A stretch of DNA of 64,000 nucleotides from an uncultured Hungatella sp. (lineage in GTDB: Bacteria; Bacillota; Clostridia; Lachnospirales; Lachnospiraceae). The stretch spans positions 31,644-95,643 of the forward strand of contig CAJUPQ010000002.1 in NCBI GenBank assembly GCA_910588505.1, given 5' to 3'. Under the pieces are notes generated by a model, which saw only the letters and a program-made list of their open reading frames with translations, was not told the origin of the DNA and made no database searches. Both the position numbers and the translations under genes were made by a program. Position 1 is the stretch's first letter. The number at the start of each line of letters is the position of its first letter. This document shows positions 51,256-63,951 of the stretch, piece after piece.

Positions 51256-52848
51256 ATGGATAAGGCGAAGAGATTTCGGCAGCTGTTGAACGCTGACAGG
51301 CATTTTTTTCTGATGGAGGCACACGACGGCCTTTCGGCTAAGATCGTTGAGGAGACGGGGTTTCCGGCTATCTGGGCCAGCGGACTGTCTATAACAGCAT
51401 CTCTGGGCGTTCGGGATAATAATGAGATCTCCTACACGCAGCTTCTGGATGTGCTGGAGTATATGAATGATGCCTGTGATCTGCCTATACTGGTGGACGG
51501 GGATACGGGATACGGTAATTTTAACAATGCATGCAGACTGGTTCAGAAGCTGGAGCAGATCGGGATCGCGGCTGTATGTATCGAGGATAAGAAGTTTCCA
51601 AAGACCAATTCTTTTCTGGAGACAAAGCTGGACGCTCTGGCGGACCCTCTGGAATTTGCGGGAAAGATCCGGGCTATGAAGGCTACCCAGAAGAACCCTG
51701 ATTTTGTGGTGGTCGCGAGATTGGAATCCCTGATCGTAGGGGCTGGGGTTGAGGACGCGGTGAAGAGGGCGGAGATGTATCTGGCAGCAGGGGCTGACGC
51801 TATACTGGTTCACTCCAAGCGCCCTAACTCCAAGGATATCGACGATTTTCTGGCTGCGTTTGACACAAACATTCCCATCTTTCTTGTGCCAACCAAGTAT
51901 TATACGGTGCCGGTCAGCCATTTAACCAGGGATAGAAGAGTGCGGGGGATCATCTGGGCGAATCACAATGTCCGGGTTTGTATCACTGCCATGCAGCAGC
52001 TGAGCAAAAAGATCTATGACGACTGTTCCATCGCCAATGTGGAGGGAGACATCGCGCCTGTGACGGAGATCTTCCGGCTGCAGAAGAATGAAGAGTATCT
52101 TGAGATGGAAAAGAAGTATCTGCCGGAGTATTCGAACATGAGCGCAGTGATCCTTGCGGCGGGAGGTCCCGGTCCGCTGGATTTTGAGAAGCCGAAATCT
52201 CTGCTTAAGATAAGCGGAAAGAGTATCCTGGAGCATCAGCTGGATGCCTTAAGGTCTGTGAGACTGTCCAAGATCACGGTTGTCAGAGGCTACAAGGGAG
52301 ATGAGATACAGGCAGCAGATGTAAAATTTATTGACAACTCGAAGTGGAAGGATACCAACGCGGCTTACTCCCTTTCCCTTGCGGTTCCGGACATAAAAGA
52401 ACCCTATCTTGTGCTGTACGGGGATGTGTTCTTTAAGCGGTATCTGCTGAGAAGCATCCTGGATTATGCGTCTGAACACTCGTCAGCGGATATGATCCTG
52501 GTGTGTGTGAAGGAGGACTATATCAAGGGCGGATATTATCTTAAGCTTAACAAGAGACCGGATGTGTTTGGGGATGACGATGAGCTGACTGTGATCGACG
52601 TCCGGAGAGATAAGGATGTGGTTAAGGACAAGGATGTGGTGTATTTCACCGGGCTGATGATGGTGAACAATCATCTGGCAGTGCAGCAGCTTCTGGAAAA
52701 AGAGGACTGTGAACATTTGCATATCTCTGATTTTATGGGACATGCGGTGGAGCAGGGGCTGAAGTTGTCCGTGATCATGTCGTCGAAAGAGGCGATTGTT
52801 GATATTAATCTGCTGAATGATCTGATGAAGGCTGGGGAGTTGTTGTAA
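51256..52848 (+). CDS. pepM: PEP mutase-cytidylyltransferase fusion (PepM-PntC type)
   Basis: The 530-residue fusion has two enzymes. Residues 1-290 are phosphoenolpyruvate mutase, which forms the carbon-phosphorus bond: VDGDTGYGN and the diagnostic EDKKFPKTNSF (about residues 110-120) are present. Residues 295-530 are a nucleotidyltransferase (MSAVILAAGGPGPLDFEKPKSLL, YGDVFFKR, FTGLMMVNN), like the PntC domain that makes CMP-aminoethylphosphonate. The start is five bases after AGGAGG. No obvious aminoethylphosphonate transaminase lies beside it. Confidence 0.92.
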   Translation: MDKAKRFRQLLNADRHFFLMEAHDGLSAKIVEETGFPAIWASGLSITASLGVRDNNEISYTQLLDVLEYMNDACDLPILVDGDTGYGNFNNACRLVQKLEQIGIAAVCIEDKKFPKTNSFLETKLDALADPLEFAGKIRAMKATQKNPDFVVVARLESLIVGAGVEDAVKRAEMYLAAGADAILVHSKRPNSKDIDDFLAAFDTNIPIFLVPTKYYTVPVSHLTRDRRVRGIIWANHNVRVCITAMQQLSKKIYDDCSIANVEGDIAPVTEIFRLQKNEEYLEMEKKYLPEYSNMSAVILAAGGPGPLDFEKPKSLLKISGKSILEHQLDALRSVRLSKITVVRGYKGDEIQAADVKFIDNSKWKDTNAAYSLSLAVPDIKEPYLVLYGDVFFKRYLLRSILDYASEHSSADMILVCVKEDYIKGGYYLKLNKRPDVFGDDDELTVIDVRRDKDVVKDKDVVYFTGLMMVNNHLAVQQLLEKEDCEHLHISDFMGHAVEQGLKLSVIMSSKEAIVDINLLNDLMKAGELL

Positions 52849-52874
52849 AAAGTATAGATCTTATTTTAGAAGAG

Positions 52875-52909
52875 AAAACTTTCCTGTTACTGCAAGCGGG
52901 AAAGTTTTT
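52875..52909 (+). terminator. Terminator after the phosphonate module
   Basis: AAAACTTTCCT and GGGAAAGTTTT form a stem with a 12-base loop followed by T-rich sequence. It separates the plus-strand island from the convergent recombinase gene and could work for both strands. Confidence 0.75.
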
Positions 52910-52917
52910 CTGAATTT

Positions 52918-55327
<2,410 letters not shown>

Positions 55328-56664
55328 AACCGATTTCCTTCTGTCCATATACCTTTTTATCGTTCCTTTTAATATTAGATCCAACTTGTATTTCGATCAG
55401 AGTCAATTCCTCGTCCGCAATTATCGTATGTCTGCACCCTGAGGGAATCGTTATCACATCTCCTGGGCGAACTGTCTGCTCCTTATCATCAATGATAACC
55501 CTTCCTTTCCCGAAAAGAATATTCCAGATCTCATTTCTACATTCGTGGCTGTGATACTTCATCTGTTTTTCTTTTTGCATCTCTATTTTAACTGTCATGG
55601 AACCGGGCTGAGTATCAAGCACTGAGTAAGTTCCCCATGATTTTTCCGCAAAAGTTATGTCTGTGTCCATTTTTTCAACGAAAGGTTTTACATTGTCGCA
55701 ACATGTTTTATTTGAGATCAAGATTCCATCACTGCTGGCTGCAATAAACATATCTTTACATCCCATACATAGGATAGGGAGATTCAGTTCATTGATCACC
55801 TGTGTATCGACACATTTTTCATCCAATACAACATTTCCTTTTATCAACTCTTTCATGGTTTCCGCAACCATACTCCAGTTTCCCACATCTCTCCATGCTC
55901 CTGCGTACCGCATAACCTGAATACTTTTCTCTTTTTCCACAACGGCGTAATCAAAACTGATACTCTCCAGCGTTTCATACTTTTGATATAGATCCTGGTA
56001 GTCTGAAAACTCTATCATATTATGGGCTTTATCCAACAGATATCCCAAACGAAAGGCAAAGACACCGGAATTCCATAAAGCTCCCTGTTTAATATAACTT
56101 TCGGCCAACTGGGCCGTTGGCTTTTCTTTAAATTTTTTTACACGGCTGACCTGTCCCAGATCCTCCGGAAGGATATAACCATATTTTTCATTAGGGCAGG
56201 CGGGTTCGATTCCCATCAAAGTAAGGTTGGCTGTTTTCTTTGCTACAAGGCTCTCTAATAGTTTAACAGCCTCATAATAGTTATCTTCAACATATGGATC
56301 AACAGGACAGACGATAATACATTCGTCCTCCATCACACCCATTATATCTTTAAGATAAGACGCTGCAAGAACAATGGCTGGAAAGGTATCTTTTCTGCAT
56401 GGTTCTACACAGATTGACAGCGTATCATGTAACTGGTTTTTAACAGCGCTGGCCTGAGATTTGCTTGTAGCTATGGTTATCTTGGCGTTTTTATCTACAG
56501 ACATGATCTGTCGATACACACGCTGGATCATAGATTCATATATACCATCTTCATTTTTAAAAAGATGGATAAATTGCTTACTACGCACATCATTGGAAAG
56601 GGGCCATAAACGTTTGCCGCTTCCTCCTGATAACAAGATCATATTCATTGTATTTTCCCCCTGG

Positions 56665-57600
56665 CTACAATGCATATAAATAATACTCATACATATCGTG
56701 TATGGTATCAAATATAGAATATGTATTACTCCAACCGAGTTCCTTTTTTATAAGGCGATTATCACACCATATAGATCCTGGTTCATCCGGACGGATCAGA
56801 TTTTTGTCAACACATACCTGGATCTGCGTTTTGGAAAGGAAAATGATATGGTTTAATATCTCTTTAAGCTCGTAAATCTTTCCGCTTCCGATATTATACA
56901 CTTGGTTTGTTTTTCCCTTTTCAAGAACAAGCCTGTATGCTCTGGCAATATCTCTTACATCGCTGAAATCTCTTTTGACATGCAGATTTCCAACTGTCAT
57001 AATATTAGAATTTTTGTACCCCTTTTTAATTGATACCACCTGTCTGCACCATGATGGGATTACAAAACTATCTTTCTGTCCAATGCCTGTGTGATTAAAT
57101 GATCTGACGTAAAATACGTTTATGCCATATCGTCCATAATAGAGCTCGCCTGTTTTTTCCTGTGTTACTTTTGATATTCCATATGGACTTGCCGCGTTGA
57201 TCAGGCTCTGCTCATTGATCGGAGTGTCAGAAGCAGCGTATTCTTCGCTGGATCCAATTAACAGCAAACTGCTGTCAGGTGAATACTTTCTGATCCCCTC
57301 AAGAATGTTTAATGTTCCAACTACATTGATCTCCATAGTCTTTTGTGGAATCTCCCAGGACTGGGCGACACTGCTTATTGCGGCAAGATTAACAATATAG
57401 GTTGGACGCGTATTCTTTATAATCTCCGCTGTCCGCTTTGCGTCTCTGATATCAGATCCTACATATTTGACATAATCGTGAATATGCTCGCTTTTAAAAA
57501 GATCGCTTCCATACACCTCATAGTCATTCGAGTAAAACTCTTGCGCAAGATAGCTTCCTACAAAACCCGAAATACCGAATATTAAAACGGACAATTTCAT
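56665..57600 (-). CDS. rmd: GDP-4-keto-6-deoxymannose reductase, Rmd-like
   Basis: This 311-residue SDR enzyme probably reduces GDP-4-keto-6-deoxy-D-mannose to GDP-D-rhamnose. The N-terminal motif [11 protein letters not shown] and catalytic YGISKVTQE with an upstream SSEEYA are clear. [19 protein letters not shown] is characteristic of Rmd. It starts with ATGA overlapping the gmd stop by four bases, the usual gmd-rmd pair. GDP-6-deoxytalose is an alternative product. Confidence 0.9.
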   Translation of the reverse strand: MKLSVLIFGISGFVGSYLAQEFYSNDYEVYGSDLFKSEHIHDYVKYVGSDIRDAKRTAEIIKNTRPTYIVNLAAISSVAQSWEIPQKTMEINVVGTLNILEGIRKYSPDSSLLLIGSSEEYAASDTPINEQSLINAASPYGISKVTQEKTGELYYGRYGINVFYVRSFNHTGIGQKDSFVIPSWCRQVVSIKKGYKNSNIMTVGNLHVKRDFSDVRDIARAYRLVLEKGKTNQVYNIGSGKIYELKEILNHIIFLSKTQIQVCVDKNLIRPDEPGSIWCDNRLIKKELGWSNTYSIFDTIHDMYEYYLYAL

Positions 57601-58649
57601 AGTTTCTTCGCCCTAGAATCTAATTCCTTTTTGGCTAAGTTAAGATCGTGTTCCGCCATGATTGTGCAGAGCTGCTTATAACTTGTCTTCTGCGGATTCC
57701 AGCCAAACTTTGTTTTCGCCTTTCGGGGATCGCCCAGCAGATTGACCACATCCGCCGGTCTGAACCATTTGGGATTTACGCATACAAGCATTCTGCCTGT
57801 TTTTTTATCATAACCTTTTTCGTCAATCCCATGGCCTTTCCATTGGAGCTCAATACCGTCATTGGCGAACGCCTGGGTGGTAAATTCGCGTACCGTATGC
57901 TGAACGCCTGTGGCAATAACATAATCATCCGGAGTATCCTGCTGAAGCATAAGCCACATACATTCTACATAATCTTTCGCATAACCCCAATCCCGGAGCG
58001 CGTCAAGATTTCCTAATTCCAGGTGATCCTGAAGACCGCAGGCGATCCTTCCGGCGGCAAGAGTGATCTTGCGCGTTACAAAATTTTCTCCGCGCCTTTC
58101 GGATTCATGGTTAAACAGGATACCATTGCACGCAAACATCTTGTAAGCTTCGCGATAGTGCCGGATCATCCAATAGCCATATAATTTAGCCACTGCGTAT
58201 GGGCTGTAGGGGTGAAAGGGGGTATCCTCATTTTGAGGACATTCTTCCACCTTTCCGTAAAGTTCTGATGTGGATGCCTGATAAATCCGACATCCCTTTT
58301 CCAGACCGGCCATGCGAACTGCTTCCAGGAGCCTTAGCACTCCTAAGGCATCAATATCTCCTGTATATTCCGGGGCATTGAAGGAAACCTGAACATGGGA
58401 TTGTGCCGCAAGGTTATAGATCTCATCCGGTTTTATCTCAAGTAAAATGCGTACAATACTTGAAAAGTCGGAGAGATCCCCCTCATGAATTATTAACCTG
58501 TCCAAGATATGGTCGATACGGGTTGTTGTAGAGACAGAAGACCGGCGGATGATCCCATGTACTTCATATCCTTTTTCGAGCAAAAGTTCCGCAAGATAGG
58601 AGCCATCCTGGCCGGTAATTCCTGTTATAAGAGCTGTTTTCATTTCCAT
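57597..58649 (-). CDS. gmd: GDP-mannose 4,6-dehydratase
   Basis: The enzyme converts GDP-mannose to GDP-4-keto-6-deoxymannose. The sequence of 350 residues has [49 protein letters not shown] and the catalytic [13 protein letters not shown], all typical of Gmd. The start is ATG 58649 or 58643, both after AAAGGGA. Its product is the branch point for rhamnose (rmd) and possibly for the amino sugar made by the two upstream genes. Confidence 0.97.
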   Translation of the reverse strand: MEMKTALITGITGQDGSYLAELLLEKGYEVHGIIRRSSVSTTTRIDHILDRLIIHEGDLSDFSSIVRILLEIKPDEIYNLAAQSHVQVSFNAPEYTGDIDALGVLRLLEAVRMAGLEKGCRIYQASTSELYGKVEECPQNEDTPFHPYSPYAVAKLYGYWMIRHYREAYKMFACNGILFNHESERRGENFVTRKITLAAGRIACGLQDHLELGNLDALRDWGYAKDYVECMWLMLQQDTPDDYVIATGVQHTVREFTTQAFANDGIELQWKGHGIDEKGYDKKTGRMLVCVNPKWFRPADVVNLLGDPRKAKTKFGWNPQKTSYKQLCTIMAEHDLNLAKKELDSRAKKL

Positions 58650-58665
58650 GTCTGTCCCTTTCCTT

Positions 58666-59091
58666 TTATTTTTGTGAACAATTCAAGCCCATTATTTTCA
58701 GATATTCATCATAATCCCGAATATACTCTTTCCCGTCATAATGAGTACTTGCCAGCACAAGCAGCACAGAATCCGAAGAAAAATCATACATATCCTTCCA
58801 GATCATCTTTGGAATATAAACGCCCATCATCGGTTTGTTCAGTTCCACGATAAACTCCTCAATTCCATTGGTTATTCTGACTTTACTCTGTCCAGCCACA
58901 TTGATAAGTACAAATTCCGATTCACGGTTTGCATGTTCACCGCGAACTACATCTCGGTCAGATTCATAGATGTAGAACACCCTTTGGATATCAAAAGGGA
59001 TTGCCTGTCCGCCTTCAATAACTACCAGTTTCCCCCGTTCATCACCCAGATCGGCAAACTGTAAGATCTCACATCTCTCCTGTAATGTCAT
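58666..59091 (-). CDS. Sugar 3,4-ketoisomerase, FdtA/QdtA/WxcM-like cupin
   Basis: This 141-residue single cupin protein matches the FdtA/QdtA group, which moves a keto group from C4 to C3 of a nucleotide-linked 6-deoxysugar. Key segments are [36 protein letters not shown] and the C-terminal YDEYL. Known members act on dTDP sugars, but no rmlA or rmlB is visible here and gmd lies directly downstream. The substrate may therefore be GDP-linked, which would be unusual. Confidence 0.88.
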   Translation of the reverse strand: MTLQERCEILQFADLGDERGKLVVIEGGQAIPFDIQRVFYIYESDRDVVRGEHANRESEFVLINVAGQSKVRITNGIEEFIVELNKPMMGVYIPKMIWKDMYDFSSDSVLLVLASTHYDGKEYIRDYDEYLKIMGLNCSQK

Positions 59092-59118
59092 AAGTTCAAT
59101 CTCCTTCGGGTCCTGCTC

Positions 59119-60213
59119 TTATTTGAAACTGTTCAACGCGTCAATAACATAATCCTGTTCTTCTCTGGTCATTCCATTATACATAGGGATTGAAAGGACC
59201 GTGTTGGCCAAATACTCTGTAACAGGAAGGAAGCCTTCTTTATGCCCAAGAGATTCATATGCCTGGGCAAGATGGGGAGGAATCGGGTAGTGGATGATAG
59301 TTCCGATATCCTTCTTGTTAAGATAGTCGATCAAAGACTCTCTGTCTTCACAGCGGACGACATATTGATGCCAAACACTTGTCGCGCCATCTGCCAGTTT
59401 AGGCAGAGATATTTTGTTATTATGTATACCTGCTGAATAGGAAGCGGCAATCTTTTCTTTTTCCTCTGTTAATTCCCTCATATGCCTAAGTCTGACCCGA
59501 AGAAGTCCTGCCTGCAGCTCATCCAGCCTGGAATTTGCTCCAACAACCTTATTGTAGTAACGCTTTTCGCTGCCATAGTTGCGAAACACTTTGAAATCTT
59601 TTGCAAGCTGTTCGTCCTTTACCACGACCGCGCCGCCATCACCAAATCCGCCAAGATTCTTTGACGGATAAAAGGAAAAGCAGCCTACATCACCAAAAGT
59701 TCCCGTCATCTGCCCTTTAAAGCAGGCGCCATGAGACTGGGCGCAGTCTTCGACAAGACGAAGATCATATTTTTTGCACAGTTCAACCACCTGATCCATA
59801 CGAGACGCCATACCGTAAAGATGTACTACCAGAATGGCCTTTGTTTTATCTGTGATCTTTTCCTCGATTTTATCTACATCAATTCCAAAGCTTTCATCTG
59901 GTTCTACAAATACCGGTGTTGCGCCATTCATGGTAATACCCATCACAGACGCGATATAGGTATTTCCCTGAACAATAACTTCGTCCCCGTTTCCGATATT
60001 CAGAAGCCGGAATGCGATCCAGAGCGCGTCTAACCCACTTGCAAGACCTACACAATATTTGCCGCCGGTGTAGGCCGCAAACTCTTCCTCGAAAGTAGTT
60101 ACTTCCTTTCCCAGAATGTACCATCCTGAACGAAGAACTTCCAATGCTTTTGATTCGAATTCTTTCTGGTACTGGTAAAAGCCTCTGTCCATTCTGTTCT
60201 GCATTATTTTCAT
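59119..60213 (-). CDS. DegT/DnrJ/EryC1 sugar aminotransferase
   Basis: This 364-residue PLP-dependent enzyme probably adds an amino group to a keto sugar made by the isomerase next to it. The Schiff-base lysine is in FSFYPSKNLGGFGDGGAV, and CVGLASGLDALWIAFRLL, VVHLYGMA and EDCAQSHGA are typical of the FdtB/QdtB-like group. The ATG at 60213 has AGGGA nine bases upstream; the frame extends to 60249 but would overlap the preceding gene. Confidence 0.93.
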   Translation of the reverse strand: MKIMQNRMDRGFYQYQKEFESKALEVLRSGWYILGKEVTTFEEEFAAYTGGKYCVGLASGLDALWIAFRLLNIGNGDEVIVQGNTYIASVMGITMNGATPVFVEPDESFGIDVDKIEEKITDKTKAILVVHLYGMASRMDQVVELCKKYDLRLVEDCAQSHGACFKGQMTGTFGDVGCFSFYPSKNLGGFGDGGAVVVKDEQLAKDFKVFRNYGSEKRYYNKVVGANSRLDELQAGLLRVRLRHMRELTEEKEKIAASYSAGIHNNKISLPKLADGATSVWHQYVVRCEDRESLIDYLNKKDIGTIIHYPIPPHLAQAYESLGHKEGFLPVTEYLANTVLSIPMYNGMTREEQDYVIDALNSFK

Positions 60214-60232
60214 GATTATCAATCCCTGTTCA

Positions 60233-61801
60233 TTATGCAAAAAATTCAATATCTAGATATTTTTGCAATTGCTCAAATTTTTCTTTCATTGCTGTGTTGA
60301 TATTGAAGATCCTGTCTTCATCAACCTCTAAAAATAGACTTTCCTCATAATAATTTTTTTTCAGATCATTTGAGTAGCCATCATAGCCTATAAGCAAAAA
60401 TTCTTTTACTCCGATTTTACTAAACATATTGATGCACATAATTCCAGCATTATCATAGATGTATTCATTTTCATTTAAATAACTTGAATAATTTATTATA
60501 ACACTGTCATGTGTCCCTTCTAATAGGATATTAGATGTGACTACAATATCGATATCTTTACTATCACAAGTTTCTTTGACCATATTATACCGTTTCCTAT
60601 TACTAATATAAATCATATCTACTGGCAGTTGATCAGTCCGAAAATTAATAGTAACTACATAATACATTTCTTTATTAACAAATGCTTTGATCCTCTCCAT
60701 ATTGTCCTTTAATGATTTCCCAGGAGCCAATAATAAGACTTTTTTCGTTCCAATCTTTCGGGAAATATATTCTAATGCTTTAGAATCATCAACCTCATGA
60801 TTCATATATTCTTGATATTTCATTTTTATATAATCTTTATTATATAAAGCTTTTTTATCCGCGTCTAAATTAGTTAAAATCGCATTAATATCCTGCATCC
60901 GTAAAGTTTGAATATTTAATAGAAAAGAAGCATAATTTGGATGGCATCCTGTTACAGCAGCGACAAAATATGCCACATCATATCCCCAATTATATATAAC
61001 TTTAAGGGGGCGTATAAATTCATCTAATGCAGACAATATATCAAGAATATTATATTTCATCGTAAAGTTTACATTTAGATATTGGACTAATAACTCTGTA
61101 TTCAGATTTCCAGCACCTCTTCCCATTCCTAAAATAGAAGAGTCGATGATCAAATTTCTTGAAATGTTTAATTGTGTCAGTTCCTGAGCGTTCGCAAAGG
61201 ACATCTGCAGATTGTTGTGAGAGTGAAATCCTAATGAAATTTTTTTATTCAGATTATGGTCTACAATATAAAAAAGTCTTAGAAGATCATTCTTATACAT
61301 TAATCCTAATGTATCAACAATATAAAAAGCATAGGGATTGAGTCTGTTTATTTTTTTGATGAGGCATATCAGATTACCGTCCTGATATGTTGTCGTTCCC
61401 ACAGGCTGCATAAATATTTTATATCCTTTTTCCATAAGCTGTCTGCCTAAAATAAGAGAGTCTTCAATCTCATGTTCATGAAATGTTATACGTATGCCAT
61501 CAATGGAATTGCCATCATATTCCTGAATTTCATTAATAGAAATAGTACCGTATTGGATCATTGCCACATACATGATATTTCGCTTTTTTTCGCCGATGAC
61601 TTTTTGAATAGCTTGGATACTGCCAAACAGAGACTTATCCTTATCATTGCAACCAGACCTTAAAAATCCGCATTCAATTATGTCTATATTTGCCCTTGCT
61701 AATCTACATATCATTTCAGATATGACACTCTCCCCAAAAGAAAAATCGTTGACGTACCCCCCATCTCTCAATGTACAATCAAGAATCTTAATATCATTCA
61801 T
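60233..61801 (-). CDS. DRE-TIM aldolase domain fused to a Rossmann-like domain
   Basis: The 522-residue protein has an N-terminal DRE-TIM metallolyase domain (LDCTLRDGGYVNDFSFG, residues 6-22; GFHSHNNLQMSFANA; GMGRGAGNLNTE), as in HMG-CoA lyase-like and 4-hydroxy-2-oxovalerate aldolases. The C-terminal part, from about residue 345 (KKVLLLAPGKSLKDN, then FLLIGYDGYSND), looks like a Rossmann domain of the DUF115/MptE-like type. The neighbouring KdsB-like gene suggests synthesis of an alpha-keto acid sugar that is then activated with CMP. Sequence is AT-rich. Confidence 0.8.
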   Translation of the reverse strand: MNDIKILDCTLRDGGYVNDFSFGESVISEMICRLARANIDIIECGFLRSGCNDKDKSLFGSIQAIQKVIGEKKRNIMYVAMIQYGTISINEIQEYDGNSIDGIRITFHEHEIEDSLILGRQLMEKGYKIFMQPVGTTTYQDGNLICLIKKINRLNPYAFYIVDTLGLMYKNDLLRLFYIVDHNLNKKISLGFHSHNNLQMSFANAQELTQLNISRNLIIDSSILGMGRGAGNLNTELLVQYLNVNFTMKYNILDILSALDEFIRPLKVIYNWGYDVAYFVAAVTGCHPNYASFLLNIQTLRMQDINAILTNLDADKKALYNKDYIKMKYQEYMNHEVDDSKALEYISRKIGTKKVLLLAPGKSLKDNMERIKAFVNKEMYYVVTINFRTDQLPVDMIYISNRKRYNMVKETCDSKDIDIVVTSNILLEGTHDSVIINYSSYLNENEYIYDNAGIMCINMFSKIGVKEFLLIGYDGYSNDLKKNYYEESLFLEVDEDRIFNINTAMKEKFEQLQKYLDIEFFA

Positions 61802-61822
61802 ATTCAGTTAAATACTCCTACT

Positions 61823-62560
61823 TTATTGCGTATTTTTCCTTTTATCCAGTGTTTTTCTGACAAATTCCAAATCCTTAATTGTATCTACAGAAATGGACTC
61901 TGAATTAACATAGTTAAAATGCAATTCTACTCCATTTTCAAGAAACCTTAAATGGTCAATATCCTCCGCTTTTTCTAAGCTTCCCATGGGCGTATTTACA
62001 AAAAAATCTAATGCGCTCTTATTAAAACATTCAACACCAACATATTTTTTATAGGTAACATTCAGTGTTCCCCTGGGGTAAGGCGCTGGGGTTCTCGACA
62101 TATAGAGACATCTTCCAGTGGTATCAGAAACAAGCAATTTTATATTTGCGAAATCAATCGTCTCTGCTGGATCCGTTAGTTTTCTCATGGCGCCAGCGAA
62201 ATAGGGCTCTAAATGTATTTCTTCAGGAACCACTGGCATAATACAATCAGCTGATATAAGAGGTTCATCACCGTTAACACACAGATAATAGTCCGCAGCT
62301 ATCTTTTCCGAAACCTCATGTACTCTGGAAATATGATCGGGATGATCTTTTCTTGTCATCACATATCTCATATGATGCTCTTCGCAGACTTTTTGAATCC
62401 GCTCATCATCAATCGCGCAAATAAAATCATCGAAAAATTCAATTTTACTAACACGATCATAGACCCACCATAACATTGGTTTTCCGCATATATCTAGGAT
62501 AGGTTTTCCAGGTAAGCGAGTTGACTGGTATCGAGCTGGAATGATAAGAATTATTTTCAT
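61823..62560 (-). CDS. CMP-acidic-sugar synthetase, KdsB-like
   Basis: This 245-residue nucleotidyltransferase resembles KdsB, which makes CMP-Kdo. IIPARYQSTRLPGKPILDICGKPMLWWVYDR, the CVNGDEPLIS segment and ENGVELHFNYVNSESISVDTIKDLEF are typical of the family. Kdo itself is not expected in a Firmicute. The product is probably another CMP-activated 2-keto acid sugar made by the adjacent aldolase-like enzyme. Confidence 0.87.
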   Translation of the reverse strand: MKIILIIPARYQSTRLPGKPILDICGKPMLWWVYDRVSKIEFFDDFICAIDDERIQKVCEEHHMRYVMTRKDHPDHISRVHEVSEKIAADYYLCVNGDEPLISADCIMPVVPEEIHLEPYFAGAMRKLTDPAETIDFANIKLLVSDTTGRCLYMSRTPAPYPRGTLNVTYKKYVGVECFNKSALDFFVNTPMGSLEKAEDIDHLRFLENGVELHFNYVNSESISVDTIKDLEFVRKTLDKRKNTQ

Positions 62561-62573
62561 TTTCTATACCTTT

Positions 62574-63494
62574 CTAGTGATCTATTTGATACTTGGCTAT
62601 AAATTCTTCAATAGGTAAATAAAAATCTTCAAATCGTTCTCTGATCTCATCATCACTCCATTCCCACCAAGCAATTCTATTTAATGCGTCTATTTGTTTA
62701 GGTGCATACCTATATTTAATTATTCTGGCCGGCACTCCTACTATTACTGCATAGTCTGGAACACTTTTGGTTATAACAGCACCTGCTCCTGCTATAACAC
62801 CATTTCCGATATTTGCTGCATTTGTTATAAGAACATTCTTCCCCAACCACACATCATTTCCAATATGTATTCTTTTCAGATTCCTTACTATGCCTTTGGG
62901 TCGAATTCCTTCAAAATACCATTTACACCCTATTCGATTTATATAAAAATCTGGCAGCACGGAATTAATTTCTTTATCATGAAAAATCATTGGATGTGTT
63001 GTAATATAGTCAATCGCATGATTTTGAAGGACATCTGTTCCCTCAGCAAAAATGCAGAAAGCCCCAACTTCTTCCACAAGATAATGGTTTGTCAATGGTC
63101 CATAACTATATTTCCCGCATTTAGTCTGTTTTTTTGAATCAACTGTAAAAAGCATGCTTTGCGCTTTCCTGTAAATATCTCCGATATGGGCATCATCAAA
63201 ATATTTCAAGAGACAATTTCTTAGTTCGTGATATATTTGAGCATCTGTCGTTGATAAAATAGCAGTTATATTCTCAGTATTAATTTCCTTTAATATATCA
63301 ATACTTTTTATATTAGAATTATACTTACATAAATGATTATCGATAATCATCTCTTCCTCAATTCCATATAAAGAATTTAGAAATTCTTTTGCTTTTATTC
63401 CAACATCCCCAAATGGAAATATAATAAATCTTTTGTATCCGTTATCGAGTTTCTCTTCGATTGTCTTTTTGATGGCTGTGGTTGTAAAATCCAT
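62574..63494 (-). CDS. Left-handed beta-helix acetyltransferase with Rossmann-like N-domain
   Basis: The 306-residue protein has an N-terminal region (RFIIFPFGDVGIKAKEFLN, MIIDNHLCKYN, about residues 20-90) reminiscent of the nucleotide-binding domains preceding some sugar acetyltransferases. The C-terminal hexapeptide repeats (HIGNDVWLGKNVLITNAANIGNGVIAGAGAVITKSVPDYAVIVGVPARII, read in parts) are typical of CatB/WbbJ-like acetyltransferases. ATG 63494 follows AAGGTG at eight bases. It probably acetylates the cluster's amino or acid sugar. Confidence 0.85.
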   Translation of the reverse strand: MDFTTTAIKKTIEEKLDNGYKRFIIFPFGDVGIKAKEFLNSLYGIEEEMIIDNHLCKYNSNIKSIDILKEINTENITAILSTTDAQIYHELRNCLLKYFDDAHIGDIYRKAQSMLFTVDSKKQTKCGKYSYGPLTNHYLVEEVGAFCIFAEGTDVLQNHAIDYITTHPMIFHDKEINSVLPDFYINRIGCKWYFEGIRPKGIVRNLKRIHIGNDVWLGKNVLITNAANIGNGVIAGAGAVITKSVPDYAVIVGVPARIIKYRYAPKQIDALNRIAWWEWSDDEIRERFEDFYLPIEEFIAKYQIDH

Positions 63495-63541
63495 ATATAA
63501 GACACCTTCCATATTCTTTATGGGATAATTACAGTTTTATC

Positions 63542-63943
63542 CTAATTTATCCATATTTCCTCTATTTCTCCGATAACTTTCTTTAAGCCCTCTTTATCCA
63601 TTACCAAATCATTTCCCCATCCATAATTGATCATATCTCTTTGTTCCTTTGATATATAATCCTGCGGTGTATTAAAGGTTTGAAACAGCTTTTTGTAGAA
63701 GTTATCCGTATTTCTGATAAGATATTCTTGTACATCTTCTTTATTTTCTGTCTCATCTACATCCAATTTTTGATGATAGAGATAACATGGCTTATTTAGA
63801 TATGCTGCCTGTCCAATATAAGAACCTGCGTCATTTGCCATGATCATGTCACAGCAATATAATATAGACTTTAATCTTGGCAAAAACAGGGGATTGAACA
63901 TATGGCCTGCCGATACTATTTCAAAACCAGCCTCCTTATACAT
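63542..63943 (-). pseudogene. C-terminal fragment of an uncharacterised glycan gene
   Basis: Only about 133 residues are visible. Upstream the same frame continues for seven codons (GFEIPRAYL) past the ATG and then meets TAA, and no ribosome site precedes the ATG. The sequence MANDAGSYIGQAAYLNKPCYLYHQK resembles the C-terminal part of GT-B or polysaccharide-biosynthesis proteins, where a D.G..G pattern is followed by a conserved proline. It looks like a truncated gene, broken at the palindrome at 63952-63993, though a short complete gene is not excluded. Confidence 0.5.
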
Positions 63944-63951
63944 AAGATAGG

